From: Leptidea sinapis | Lineage: Eukaryota; Arthropoda; Insecta; Lepidoptera; Pieridae | Assembly (NCBI RefSeq): GCF_905404315.1 | Contig: NC_066280.1 | Location: 12,409,001-12,473,000 of the forward strand | DNA length: 64,000 bases | Direction of reading: 5' to 3' | Shown: positions 54,221 through 64,000 of the stretch, piece by piece | How the letters are laid out: each line of letters starts with the position of its first letter | How positions within the stretch are numbered: position 1 is the first letter of the stretch | Notes under the pieces: model-generated | Seen by the model: only the letters and a program-made list of their open reading frames with translations | Told to the model about the DNA's origin: nothing | Database searches by the model: none | Made by a program: the position numbers and the translations under genes

Positions 54221-55974
54221 AGTTACCAGGTCATAAAATTCCAAAAAAAAAAACGAAAACATGTGATATTTGTTTGTTTTAATTTTTGTTTTATATAAAA
54301 TTACCTACTCGTAGAAAAAATAATGTAGTGCGACACGTTGTCTGGGTAAAAAAACGCTCGTGGCATTCATTGCGATCACGCCACTCGTAATTTTTGATCT
54401 CATTATACAATTGTTGCATAAAATACTAAACCATTTTTCAGCCCATAATTTCAAACGATAAATTTTTAAAATATATATTATACTGTTGGTGTTATTCTTC
54501 AATCTAGGAAGTATTTTTTTCGAAATATTGCTTTTTTCAGAAATGATTTAGGATCCTTTTTTGTTTTTAAAGGCCATTCCTTAATTCATTCCCTTAGCTT
54601 TTATTAATATACTCTTATCTATCAATTAATAAATATTGTATTACAAGAGATAGAAGAACAACAGACACTGAGGGTTATCTGATGTCCTTCCCTCTTGCAA
54701 CGCAAAAGTTATTATTAGATTTCAGATTATACGTACAAGGCCTATGCAATATGGCAATGCCGATAAAGCTAGAGAATTGATTTGATGAAAGAGCAAAAAA
54801 TAATTAGAGTATATTTGTTTTTTAGATATGGATTTTCTTTGTGTTGTCGAAAATGAACAAAATTAAATTGCGTGCAGCTATTAAGTACTTGTGCTTGAAA
54901 CATTTTAGTATGGAAAAAGTTAATTAAGATTAATAGAATATTTAAGATGCAAAAGCTATACCGTATTCTACAAGTGCCACATTGTTGAGCCGAATTTAAA
55001 CGTGGCAGATATTCCACCAAATATGTCTCTCACTCGGGTCACCCAACATTTGTAGTAAATTTCAGTCAGACAATTTTACACGAACATTTAAGGCTCTAGA
55101 TTCCCAGAATGGTTAACGATACATAAGAACAGTTTAGACTACACACTCCTGGAACAAAATCCTGAACAATTCTTAGTTCTATATCCATAATTATATTATT
55201 AGTGATGAGGATTTTCATTATTACATAAATAAAAATAGATACAGAAATAAATTTACAGTCTTACCAGGAAATGACCATTACTTCAGAAATTTAAGGAGTC
55301 CTTCGAATAATTCCTTAAGGCCGCTATTCCAAGAAAACGCCAAAATAGCGCATAAATGAAACCATTTCATGACGGTTTATATAAAGCTTATATTTACTAC
55401 AGAATGTGACAAGAAACTTAATTTTTTCTTAACATTTCTATTTTTTATAGATAGTGCAAAATAAAATCAACCAATTTAACCCTAACTTTTGCAGTTGGAG
55501 CCATGCTAGTCATTCAATCTAGATAAAAATTGTATGAAAATTTATTAATTGAACACCAATACTATTTAACATGACATAGTTTTGTTAGTTTTGTAAAGAA
55601 AATTGTATTATCTTTGTGATAAATTAAAAATGTTTCTAATTCTTAATTAAAATCTTGTACGAGAGAGGTAACTTAGCTCCGCTCGATTCCTCAAGGCTGT
55701 TGGCTTAGTCCCCAGCCAGCCTAGTCCAAAGAATATGGGCTCTTTTTTCGAGTATAGTAATAATTGATTGAATATCTCGACCTCGAATCTACTTCTCGCT
55801 CTTTATATGCAGAAAAAAAACTGCGTAACACAATTCGTTAGAAACGGCGAGACAAAACTTAATTCTGAATATATTAAGTCCAGCGTTCTGATGTTTGTTT
55901 CCAATGAACTCCTAAACTATAGTACGGATTTTAATTGGGATTATCATTTCACTTCATGAAGTGCAGTTTAGTCC
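54221..55974. other. Intergenic A+T-rich DNA
   Basis: No gene, RNA gene or repeat copy that I can support. A slightly GC-richer spot is at 55670-55735. Confidence 0.4.
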
Positions 55975-56250
55975 AACTTGAGAAGAAGGATACTTTTTAT
56001 TTCGATTTACCCCGATTGAAATCGATGAACCCATTTTTATTTCCAATATTTGTTTCGTATCGAAAAAATTTCTAGGAGAGAGTTTATTGACGCACGGTTT
56101 GAAGGTTCGGCTTTGAAACAATTTTTAATAACAACTACAACAGCATGTTTTACGAAATAATTCTTGATTTTATGAAATATTATTGACAAATTCATAAAAA
56201 TAGTATTTTATTTATTATGTACAGAACAACGTCTGTCGGGTCAGCTAGTA
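55975..56250 (-). repeat. Interspersed repeat of the CTAGCTGACCCG family, inverted
   Basis: Ends AACGTCTGTCGGGTCAGCTAG at 56230-56250, and contains TTGACGCACGGTTTGAAGGTTC and GATGAACCCATTTTTATTTCCAA, the complement of the 1110-1390 block. Confidence 0.65.
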
Positions 56251-56649
56251 TTAAATAAATTCTACAATAATGGTTAAAATATTTTGTAGTGAGCTTCTTT
56301 TTATCAATTTAGAATAAGTGCCTGAGTCACTCAGGTAAAAGGTTTGTAGCTACATGAAAAAGGTTGAACCCTAAACAATGAAAGAGGTAAAGTTTAATGC
56401 CAAGAAAGAGACAGAGATACCGGGGAAATGATGGTCGCAAAGTTCGGTGAAGCAGCATGTCCCAAATATAAGAGGGTTTTTTGCCCCAAAAATACTTATG
56501 CAGTGTAAGCGTAATCAATAGAACTTACCAGATCTCGTTTTCAGGGGGACTTTGAAATAATGTCTTAAATGATCTAGCGTTTGCACTGGTTTCTTAATAC
56601 GATATATTTTTCGATGTAAATTAGAATGACTGATTTTTCCCATAATAAA

Positions 56650-57950
56650 GGGTCTTTCATTAAGGGCTTCCTATCTTCAAATTTAAATAAAACAAAATTT
56701 GTGTTAGATATCATCAACAATTTTTATTCGTTTGAAAGGCCTGTCGATGCCATTATGTGTGGAATAAAACATCGTTCAAATGTCCGCCCCGGCTTCTCTG
56801 GGTGGCGCGCATCCGAAATGTCCAATTTTGAATGACGCTGGTGCATAAATCAGGCTGAATTTGACCAATGGCATGGGTTATGTTGGCTTTGAGGGCCGCT
56901 GTGATTTGTGGCTTATTCGCATAGACTTGCGACTTAAGAAAACCCCACAAGAAATAGTCTAATGGGGTCAAATCGCACGATCTCGGTGGCCAGTTCACAT
57001 TATCTCCACGTGAGTTGACCATGCCATCGAACCGCTCATGCAGAATGTCCAATGTGGCATGAGCTGTGTGGCACGTAGCGCCGTCCTGTTGAAACCACAT
57101 GTCGTTGGTGTCCATATCATCCAATTCAGGCCAAAAGAAGTTGGTAATCATCGACCTATAGCGCTCTCCGTTTACGGTGATGGCCTGGCCAACGTCGTTT
57201 TCAAAGAAATATGGACCGATGATGCCGCCAGCCCAAAATCCACACCAAAAACAGTGACTTTTTCGGGATGCATTGGACGCTCTTGGATCTCATGTGGATT
57301 TGTATCGGCCCAAATTCGACAATTTTGTTTGTTCACGTACCCATTCATCCAGAAATGGGCCTCATCGCTGAAAATGATTTTTCGATGAAAATTAGGGTCA
57401 GTTGCCAACTACTCCAGAGCCCATTCAGCGAACACAAGTCTTTGTCTATGGTCGTTTACCTTCAGCTCCTGGGTCAGTTGAATTTTGTACGGGTGCAGGC
57501 CCAAGTCACGACGCAAAATTCGCCAAGTTGTGGTCTGTGAAAGGCCGAGTTCTTGTGAGCGACGCGAAATCGACTGCCTCAGATTCTCCTGCATGATCTC
57601 ACGGACAGCGGCGATGTTTTCGGTAGATCTTGCGTTTCGTCGACGTACGGGTGTTGGTTGATCGTTTACTGAACCAGTGGACTCAAATTTATCCACCACA
57701 CTGCGAATAGTCCTCTCGGTAGGCCGATTATGGCGCCCGTAAAATGGGCGAAGCGCGCGGAACGTTGCCCGAACAGAACACCCATTTTGATAAAACAATT
57801 TTATCATTTGCACGTGTTGTTGAACGCTATATCCATCCATGGTGATTTGGCAAAACAGACTGAATAAATGACAGCCAATTTGACAGATGTAGCTTCAACA
57901 AGATGGCCGCTATCAACTGTAAAAGTTCGGAAGTCCCTATTGAAAGACCC
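56650..57950 (-). mobile_element. Mariner-type transposon, DD41D signature, inactive
   Basis: The ends are inverted: GGGTCTTTCATTAAGGGCTTCC at 56650 and the complement of GGGTCTTTCAATAGGGACTTCC ending at 57950. The minus-strand transposase starts at 57840 (MDGYSVQQHVQMIKLFYQNG, first helix-turn-helix) and includes RPTERTIRSVVDKFESTGSV, then SQTTTWRILRRDLGLHPYKI (second). Catalytic residues are in IFSDEAHF, WFQQDGATCH and CDLTPLDYFLWG. The spacing from second to third Asp is 41 residues (the D of TPLD), as in the rosa-type DD41D group. It is broken by an in-frame TAG at about 57409-57411 and by a 2-nt frameshift near 57255. Confidence 0.9.
56753..57840 (-). pseudogene. Mariner transposase pseudogene
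   Basis: Three open pieces in order: 57840-57409, 57408-57172 (same frame, separated by one TAG) and 57151-56753 (shifted frame). The shift lies at the VTVFG/WCGFWAGG point: one frame runs off into nonsense (KTTLARPSP) while the true continuation, ...GPYFFENDVGQAITVNGE, is read in the next frame. The full length of about 360 residues is near the family norm, so apart from these two lesions the copy is nearly complete. The rest of the frame is well kept, suggesting modest age. Confidence 0.88.
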
Positions 57951-60240
57951 TATAATTTCGTTTCTCTATTGTAGAAAAAAATAAAAATCTACAATAGCGT
58001 TAATAAAAATCCTAAAATTATTCAAGAAGTAACAACATATATTTTCTTATGTATACCCTGATAGTAATTCTACTATGTGAGTTATACCATAACAAAAAAT
58101 ATTAAACAATTTTGGTCATATAAATCAAATAAAAACACAAAATGTAGTATTCCTTCGTGCATGCGTTACAAAAATATTCAATCGATTGAACCTGACAGAA
58201 TTTGTAGAATGTTCTCTGATTTTTTCCACTCTGTTTATGAACCTTCCTCTCTTTCACTTAATACATGGTCGCCCCCGCCAGAATCAACGGAGAATGAAAT
58301 ACCATTAGATTATGTACACCTCACCGAAAATAAGGTTCGAGTAGCATTAAAAACAGCATGAATACAGGATTCATCAAAAGGTACTGAGCCTGATGGGCTG
58401 CTTGCATTTTTCCTTGTCAGAACGGCTAATACCATTTGCAAGCCTTTACACCTTATTTTTAATAAATGTATCTTATATGGTGTTTTCCCTGAAGAGTGGA
58501 AACGTGCAAACATTGTACCAGTTATAAGAGCGGCTCTAAGCATTTCGTGGAAAACTTTTATCCCGTTTCTATTTTATGCGAAGTAGCAAAGGTTTTTGAA
58601 CTACTAGTTCATAATGAACTTTATCCTGTTGTCCATAGAACAATTTTACAGGAACAACATGGTTTTGTTAAAAACGATTTTGCGATCTACTATTGCCAAC
58701 CTTATTAATTTCTCTTCTTTTCTATTTAATAATAAAGACAATAACGTTCAAACGTAAATGTGTGATTTATACTGATTTTATAAAAGCATTTGACAAGGTG
58801 GACCATGAAATTTTGTTAGGTAAATTGATTTAATGCCATACGTGGTAATTTGTTACGCTGGCTTTCTTCTTATATTACAAAAAGAACTCAAAAAAGTAGT
58901 TATTAAGGGGTTTAGTTCTGAAAGTATAGATGGCACTTCTGGCGTACCTCAAGGCTCCATACTTGGACCTCTTTTGTTTATTAATTATATTAATGACATA
59001 AAGCAGGTTTTAATTGTAAATTTGTACTATATGCTGATGATCTTAAAATATTCAAGTCAATTACAAACCTCAACGATTGTGTGTTAATCCAACAGGACCT
59101 AAATAGATTATCTGATTATTGCAAACATAATAAATTAACATTAAGCTTACATAAATGAAATGCTATTATTATGTATTAAAAAACAAGTTCATTAATAATT
59201 ATAATTATTCTTATTGTAATGTTACATTGAGTAAAGTTTTATCTGTTAGGGACCTAGGAATTTTCTTGGATAGTAAAACACACTCAAATCTTCATATTGA
59301 AAAAATTGTTAAAACTACTTTCAAAATGTATTGATTTATCATGAGAACATCCATGGACTTTCAGAAGCCCTATACTATTTTACATTTATATAAAACCCTT
59401 GTTACGTCCCAATTGGAATATGGCCGTTCCTGTTTGGCACCCTCTTTACAAAAAGTTACGAAATGATAAAAATGTACAACGTTAATTCTTAAAATCCATG
59501 AGTTATAGATGCTATGGCAATTACAATATGTCCTACGCAGATTTGATAGATAAGTATAAACTACTATCCCTTCAATCAAGGCGCAAAGTTACATACATGT
59601 TTTAGCACGGTATTATACGTAACAAATTTGATTGTACTGTATTGACCAACAAATTAAGGCGAAGAGTAAGCAGAAAAATGCAAACAAGGGGTTTTAAGAC
59701 AAGTTTTTTGGTGAAAATATAGCATTTCGAACTATGAAACACTACTTAATCCTGGTACACATATACTTAAGTCTTATTTGTAGGTTTCTAATGCTTGCTG
59801 TTGGTTATAGTTTTCACTCCAGAGCCTTTTTGAACTACCACTTTTCCTTGCAGTTAAACAAGTTTTTTTGCATGGCATGACGCATTTTTTTAGTACAACT
59901 CTCAGAAAAGTTATTCCTATACCTTTACTTTTTTGTGTAGGTATATTTATTCAGATTAGTAATGAATAACGAGGTTTGTAAGCATGTTAACTGTTTTCCA
60001 CGCAAGAATTTTGAAAATATTGGCTTTGTTACATAGATGGCGGGCCGAAAGCCGTGAATTCATATCGCTCAAGGTCGCTGGCATTTAGTGTCGCCTTAAA
60101 TTATGTTATTCCTAGAACAGCCCAATATATCCGAGGACTGTGTAATCGTAAACTTTTTGCAACTGGTTCACGAAATTCATTTCGTACTAATGCAGGAATA
60201 ACCCCTGCATCAATTACTTAAAACTCAATTACAACAAGGA
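57951..60240 (+). mobile_element. Decayed LINE with reverse transcriptase remains
   Basis: Coding traces on the plus strand lie in scattered frames: KNIKQFWSYKSNKN (58100), IYTDFIKAFDKVDHEIL (58760, palm Asp), GVPQGSILGPLLFINYINDI (58938), YADDLKIFKSI (59030), then VRDLGIFLDSK (59248) and a C-terminus ending TNAGITPASIT (60200). Many stops and frameshifts separate them. The order and motifs fit a jockey/CR1-like element, different from the LINE at 38 kb. The mariner at 56650-57950 abuts its 5' side. Confidence 0.85.
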
Positions 60241-61060
60241 ATTCGTTAGTGCTGATATTTTCCATTTATGATATTTATGTACATACATCCTTTTAAATAC
60301 CTAATAAACATCATAAGTACTTAAGGTTGATATCATAGTAAATATAGTCATAATATAGTGTACATTTGTAGTAGTGTGTAGATAATTATTTCTTTTGTTT
60401 TCTTTATTAATTGTTATAAATTAAATTTACTAGCCATAATGTAGAACATTATTTATTTCTCTTAAGTTCTTTTTAGCATTGCATAAACACTTTTTCTATG
60501 TACCTAGCATTGAATACCTCAAAGTTTTTCATAGTAAGATGGATAGCGTATCTGACTACAATTTAATTTTTGCTTTTCTTAATAAAAAAAGTGTGTCCGT
60601 GTAATCTTTCGCGCGATTGAAGTAAAACTTAATTATATTTAACTTTAGGAATAATTAACAGATACATATACTATTTTTTCTTATCTGAAAGCTCATTGAC
60701 AAAATATGTTATTTTCGTTTACCCTTGTTTGTCACACCTATTCTATTACATCCAGTATATAACAAATATTCTTAAAAAGTTGAAAGAAAAGAAGATTTAA
60801 TTTATACTATTAAATATTACATTAATTAAAGCCGTGTTATTAAAAAATAATTAAATTATTTATATCACACATATCAATTTAACGTTGTTATTGAATATTA
60901 ACGAATATGGCTCTATGGGCTCGGACCTTTTGTCTGTCCGATGGACGAAGAAAAATTAACGAATGTCGCAATCGTCAGACTGAGAACTTTTGTTTATTAT
61001 TTATTACAAAGTAGTCACAAATGAACAAATACACTTGGAGACTTACAAAAAAAAAATAAG
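60241..61060. other. Intergenic A+T-rich DNA
   Basis: No feature recognised. A motif GTCTGTCCGATGGACGAAG at 60932-60950 has the small stem GTCCGATGGAC. Confidence 0.4.
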
Positions 61061-61218
61061 CAATTTGAAACAATTTTTTAAACCATTAAATTGTAATGGT
61101 TAAAAATTGTTTCAATTGACATATTTCTGTCGGAAGTACTAACGTTACTCCCATCAGAATAATATTCTGAGTTACCCCCAAGTCGGCGTGACTTGGGGGT
61201 AAAGAAGTTTTACTTCAA
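61061..61218. repeat. Run of four adjacent hairpins
   Basis: (1) 61061-61118: imperfect 25-bp arms CAATTTGAAACAATTTTTT... around AATTG. (2) 61154-61170: TCAGAAT/ATTCTGA. (3) 61172-61202: TTACCCCCAAGTC/GACTTGGGGGTAA, perfect 13 bp, loop GGCGT. (4) 61205-61217: GAAGT/ACTTC. The density of stems suggests a structured transposon end, for instance a Helitron-like or fold-back element, though no class is proved. Confidence 0.55.
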
Positions 61219-61265
61219 AAAAAGGTAGGATTTTCTATGCTGGTAGCGCAACAGCCCAGCGTAGC

Positions 61266-61366
61266 CGGGCAAAGTGGATGTAAATACTACGTAATAAGAG
61301 AAATAGTTATAGTAGTTCAAACAATCGAGTGAATCGCTTTTTTCTTAGAGAGTTTCGCCAGGCTCA
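61266..61366 (-). repeat. Interspersed repeat, family F, inverted deleted copy
   Basis: GTAAATACTACGTAATAAGAG and AATCGAGTGAATCGCTTTTT, TTCTTAGAGAGTTTCG are complements of the two ends of copy 2 (28505-28760), with the middle lost. Confidence 0.6.
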
Positions 61367-61397
61367 TGCCCCGTCTCAAACTGAGGAATGTGGATGA

Positions 61398-62050
61398 GCG
61401 CTCGCAGTGCGCGGCTTGACAGGGCGGGGGACGAGGGGTGCTCCTGCGTTGATGACGCGCACGGGGCAGGGGTGGGACAGACGCCTTAAAGTGACGTTTA
61501 CACAAGACTGTAGTGCCATCTGTTAGTTGGCCTGAAAATGAAAGATTTGTCAGCTGTCACTCGCTTTGAAGCCTTTCAACTTTTCTATATTTGTGTCACT
61601 GCCCACTGGTCATAAAATGGCGCCTACTTTTAGCGTTTGCGCATGTATATAGCTCTCGTGTTCCATTTTGCATATTTACACTACTAAATCTATCCTTTAT
61701 GTTCTATGTTGTGACAAAATTAAATAACTAACTCTACGCGCAATTTCAACATTTATTATAACAAAAATTGCAATACCTACATTAAAAAGTAGAGTTAGTT
61801 ATTTAATTTCGTCACAACATTAAAAATAAATTTTATAATTTCGAGCTATTTATATAGTTATTTCGGGGCCAATCTCCAGATGGCGGTAGTTATCAAATAG
61901 ACAGCTCATAATGCGTAGAGAGGGCTCTCTTTTCCCTATATATTATTATACTCTTTGGCACGGGGGCACTAAAACTTATCTGTTACTATTGGTGTTCACC
62001 ACCGTTGCACCCCGCGCCCCCCGCCCTGTTAAGCCACGCACTGCGAGCGC
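61398..62050. mobile_element. GC-rich 44-bp inverted repeats bounding 653 bp
   Basis: Left arm 61398-61441 (GCGCTCGCAGTGCGCGGCTT ... GGGGTGC) and right arm 62007-62050 are complements with 4 mismatches in 44. The arms are far more GC-rich than the surroundings. No flanking target duplication is evident. Inside lies a second fold-back at 61706-61820. Possibly a non-autonomous DNA transposon. Confidence 0.55.
61706..61820. mobile_element. Small fold-back (MITE-like), 115 bp
   Basis: ATGTTGTGACAAAATTAAAT ... AACTCTAC (left, 32 nt) and its complement on the right, one mismatch. The spacer is about 50 nt. Nested in the larger inverted-repeat element. Terminal flanks are near TA but not clearly duplicated. 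Confidence 0.65.
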
Positions 62051-62590
62051 AAATTCGCAATAAAATGTCTTACGACAGTTTTAATAATTTAACCTCGATT
62101 ACAGACTAGTTATCCAGAGAGCCTTGCCCTTGTCCATCGTCACTCATCACATAAAAGTGTCAATATTGGTTGGGAAATTTTCCATCAACATTTTATTAAT
62201 AGCTATTATCGATTGACCCAAAATCAACGGCACGTACGAATGGGCCGTCGAGTTTGCTAACTTAAATGTCACCATAACACAAAACCTTTGACTATGAACG
62301 CTATTAGACGGAGCGGCTGTATTATCACAACATATAGGTAATAATAATGATAGTAACTAAAGATACTTCCTAGAAAAAAATAGGCTCACTGTACTGGGAT
62401 ATCCAATAAGGATTTCGTAGTACTTATCTGATGTATGTATGTGTTTTGTATTGGCCAATTATCAATATTATAATATGCGATACGGAAATATTATTTTCTT
62501 ATATTAATTATTGTGTAATTTCAACTTATATTATATACTCAGGCATTGTGTAAACCACAAATAAGATAAGTAAATAATGTATTAATTTAA
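62051..62590. other. Intergenic A+T-rich DNA
   Basis: No feature recognised. Confidence 0.4.
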
Positions 62591-63029
62591 ATACTGAAGC
62601 TACTTTCAACCGACTTCAAAAAAGGAGGAGGCTCTCAATTCGTCGGTATTTTTTTATGATTGTTACCTCAGATCTTTCAACCGGTTGAACCAATTTTGAT
62701 AATTCTTTTTTTATTTGAAGGCTGGTGCTTCCCGTGTGGTCCCGTCGGTGTCTGCCACGGTAGGTTTGTAACTATATACATAGTTGTAGGAAGGTTGTAG
62801 GTAAGATGACAATACTGAAGCTACCTTCAACCGACTTCAAAAAAGGAGTATGCTCTCAATTCGTCGGTATTTTTTTATGATTGTTACCTCAGATCTTTCA
62901 ACCGGTTGAACCGATTTTGATAATTCTTTTTTTATTTGAAGGCTGGTGCTTCCCGTGTGGTCCCGTCGGTGTCTGCCACGGTAGGTTTGTAACTATATAC
63001 ATAGTTGTAGGAAGGTTGTAGGTAAGATG
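62591..63029 (+). repeat. Recent 221-bp tandem duplication
   Basis: The unit ATACTGAAGCTACTTTCAAC ... GGTTGTAGGTAAGATG occurs at 62591-62811 and 62812-63029, differing at only a few positions (for example GGAGGAGGC against GGAGTATGC). It contains the familiar lepidopteran repeat ACCGACTTCAAAAAAGGAGG ... CAATTCGTCGGTATTTTTTT, whose start recurs once more at 63262-63310. Confidence 0.88.
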
Positions 63030-63261
63030 CGCTTGTGTCGCACGCGCAATGAGACAAGGCGAGAAGCAAGGGTGGGGCCGCGGCAGGAGGACACCGATTC
63101 CAAAAATAACTATAATTGTAGCTAGAATTAGATTAATTAATTAGGTTGTATAAAAATACGCAATATTGTTTTTATTTTTCAGTGCATACTATATCTATTG
63201 TTTTGGAATATTTTTTCGAAGTCAATTGGTGTTTTGTTAAATTAATTTATTATATTTATTA

Positions 63262-63310
63262 ACCGACTTCAAAAATGGAGGAGGTTCTCAATTCGTCGGT
63301 ATGTTTTTTT
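63262..63310 (+). repeat. Partial copy of the ACCGACTTCAAAAA repeat
   Basis: AACCGACTTCAAAAATGGAG ... CAATTCGTCGGTATGTTTTT matches the first 50 nt of the tandem unit. The copy ends there. Confidence 0.75.
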
Positions 63311-63404
63311 ACCATACATAAGATTAGTATATAGGTACAAATAATTTTTTTGGTATTTTATTAGGTATCAATCCAGGGAGAATATCTTACCATATGCTAT
63401 AGGA

Positions 63405-63600
63405 CTAAATCAAAGTCGAAGTCAAATAAATTTTATTCAGTTGGCTTAAATTAAGCGCCTCTGAATCGTCACTATATATATTTCATTTAAATTACTGAAT
63501 CTACTATAATATATTCGGAAAAAGTTGAGCTCTTGAGAAGAACATACAACGGCCACTCTTTTCAATCAAATAGAGTATTTTACAATGGCTTTAATATACA
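63405..63600 (+). repeat. Interspersed repeat related to 30768-30930
   Basis: AAATCAAAGTCGAAGTCAAATAAATTTTATTCA ... GAGCTCTTGAGAAGAACATA ... GGCCACTCTTTTCAAT. The same order of blocks occurs at 30768-30930. The class is unknown. Confidence 0.55.
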
Positions 63601-64000
63601 AAATAAATTAGTTTGAATGCTTCGTGAACATGATGGTCATGATTACTATCATAATTAGTAATTGCATTTAAAAAATACAATGATATTAACTATAATTATT
63701 AACTATAACAGGTCGCGCTGGCCCCACATGCAGCACCTGTTCACGAGTTGACGCATGGACAAGCCATCCTTCCCTACTACTTATCCTTCTTTAGCCCTTC
63801 GTATCTATTTTAAATATCCTGCACTGCTCCGTCTAATTATTAATTCACCAGTACCTCTTCAAGCTAAATATTGTCGGAAAATCGTTAAGGCCGTAGTTTT
63901 TAATGAAACGTTAAAACGTCCAACTTTGTTTATTGTTCTGTTCATTATTTGAGGACAACAAGCGACTAAATTTAATTGGATTTAGTCTGCTAGGTAGAAA
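63601..64000. other. Window end, no recognised gene
   Basis: A 65-codon plus-strand frame (63755-63952) and a CACATGCAGCACCTGTTCAC stretch are present, but no family, splice context or repeat partner supports calling a gene. Confidence 0.35.

Noticed and set aside
57038..57596. Plus-strand frames of 116, 90 and 64 codons
   Set aside because: They are antisense shadows of the mariner transposase on the minus strand.

Overview
The window is nuclear DNA of a moth or butterfly (Lepidoptera). Three things support this. It carries a multi-exon insect nicotinic acetylcholine receptor subunit gene with GT-AG introns. It is A+T-rich with long introns. It is full of insertions typical of Lepidoptera: a tRNA-headed SINE, a second short A-tailed repeat, several non-LTR retrotransposon 3' ends, MITEs and a mariner. 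I cannot name the species. No operon, CRISPR array, rRNA gene or free-standing tRNA gene was seen.

The one host gene I can support is the alpha6-type nicotinic acetylcholine receptor subunit (Drosophila nAChRalpha6 orthologue), on the + strand from exon 2 at 3430 to the stop codon at 49426. Exons in fly alpha6 numbering are 2, 3a/3b, 4, 5, 6, 7, 8a/8b, 9, 10, 11 and 12. All lie on canonical splice sites and all phases agree. One path through the exons (one exon 3, one exon 8) is 1463 nt and encodes 486 residues plus a stop. It holds the Cys loop, the CC pair of loop C that marks an alpha subunit, and all four membrane segments. Two exon pairs look mutually exclusive: 3a/3b (45 nt each, 393 nt apart) and 8a/8b (87 nt each). 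Exon 8 choice swaps pore-lining residues. Exon 1 (signal peptide) is not established; a weak candidate is at 2749-2857.

Layout: 1-3400 is upstream DNA with repeats. 3430-16984 holds exons 2 to 4, with a strongly foldable RNA segment between 3a and 3b. 16985-31123 is a 14 kb intron loaded with a PIF/Harbinger-like MITE, an RTE-type LINE tail and other repeats. 31124-35384 holds exons 5 to 8b. 35385-41460 is an intron with a complete SINE and a LINE carrying an unbroken 703-codon reading frame. 41461-49426 holds exons 9 to 12, with inverted-repeat elements near exons 9 and 10 and transposon insertions close to splice sites. About 49427-51600 is probable 3' UTR. From 51.6 kb to the end I see only transposon remains: a broken DD41D-type mariner, a decayed LINE, LINE tails, inverted repeats, hairpins and a fresh 221-bp tandem duplication. 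There is no second convincing host gene.

The best lead for regulation is the combination, inside one ion-channel transcript, of two alternative-exon cassettes with structured intronic RNA and inverted-repeat insertions lying close to the alternatively spliced or flanking exons.
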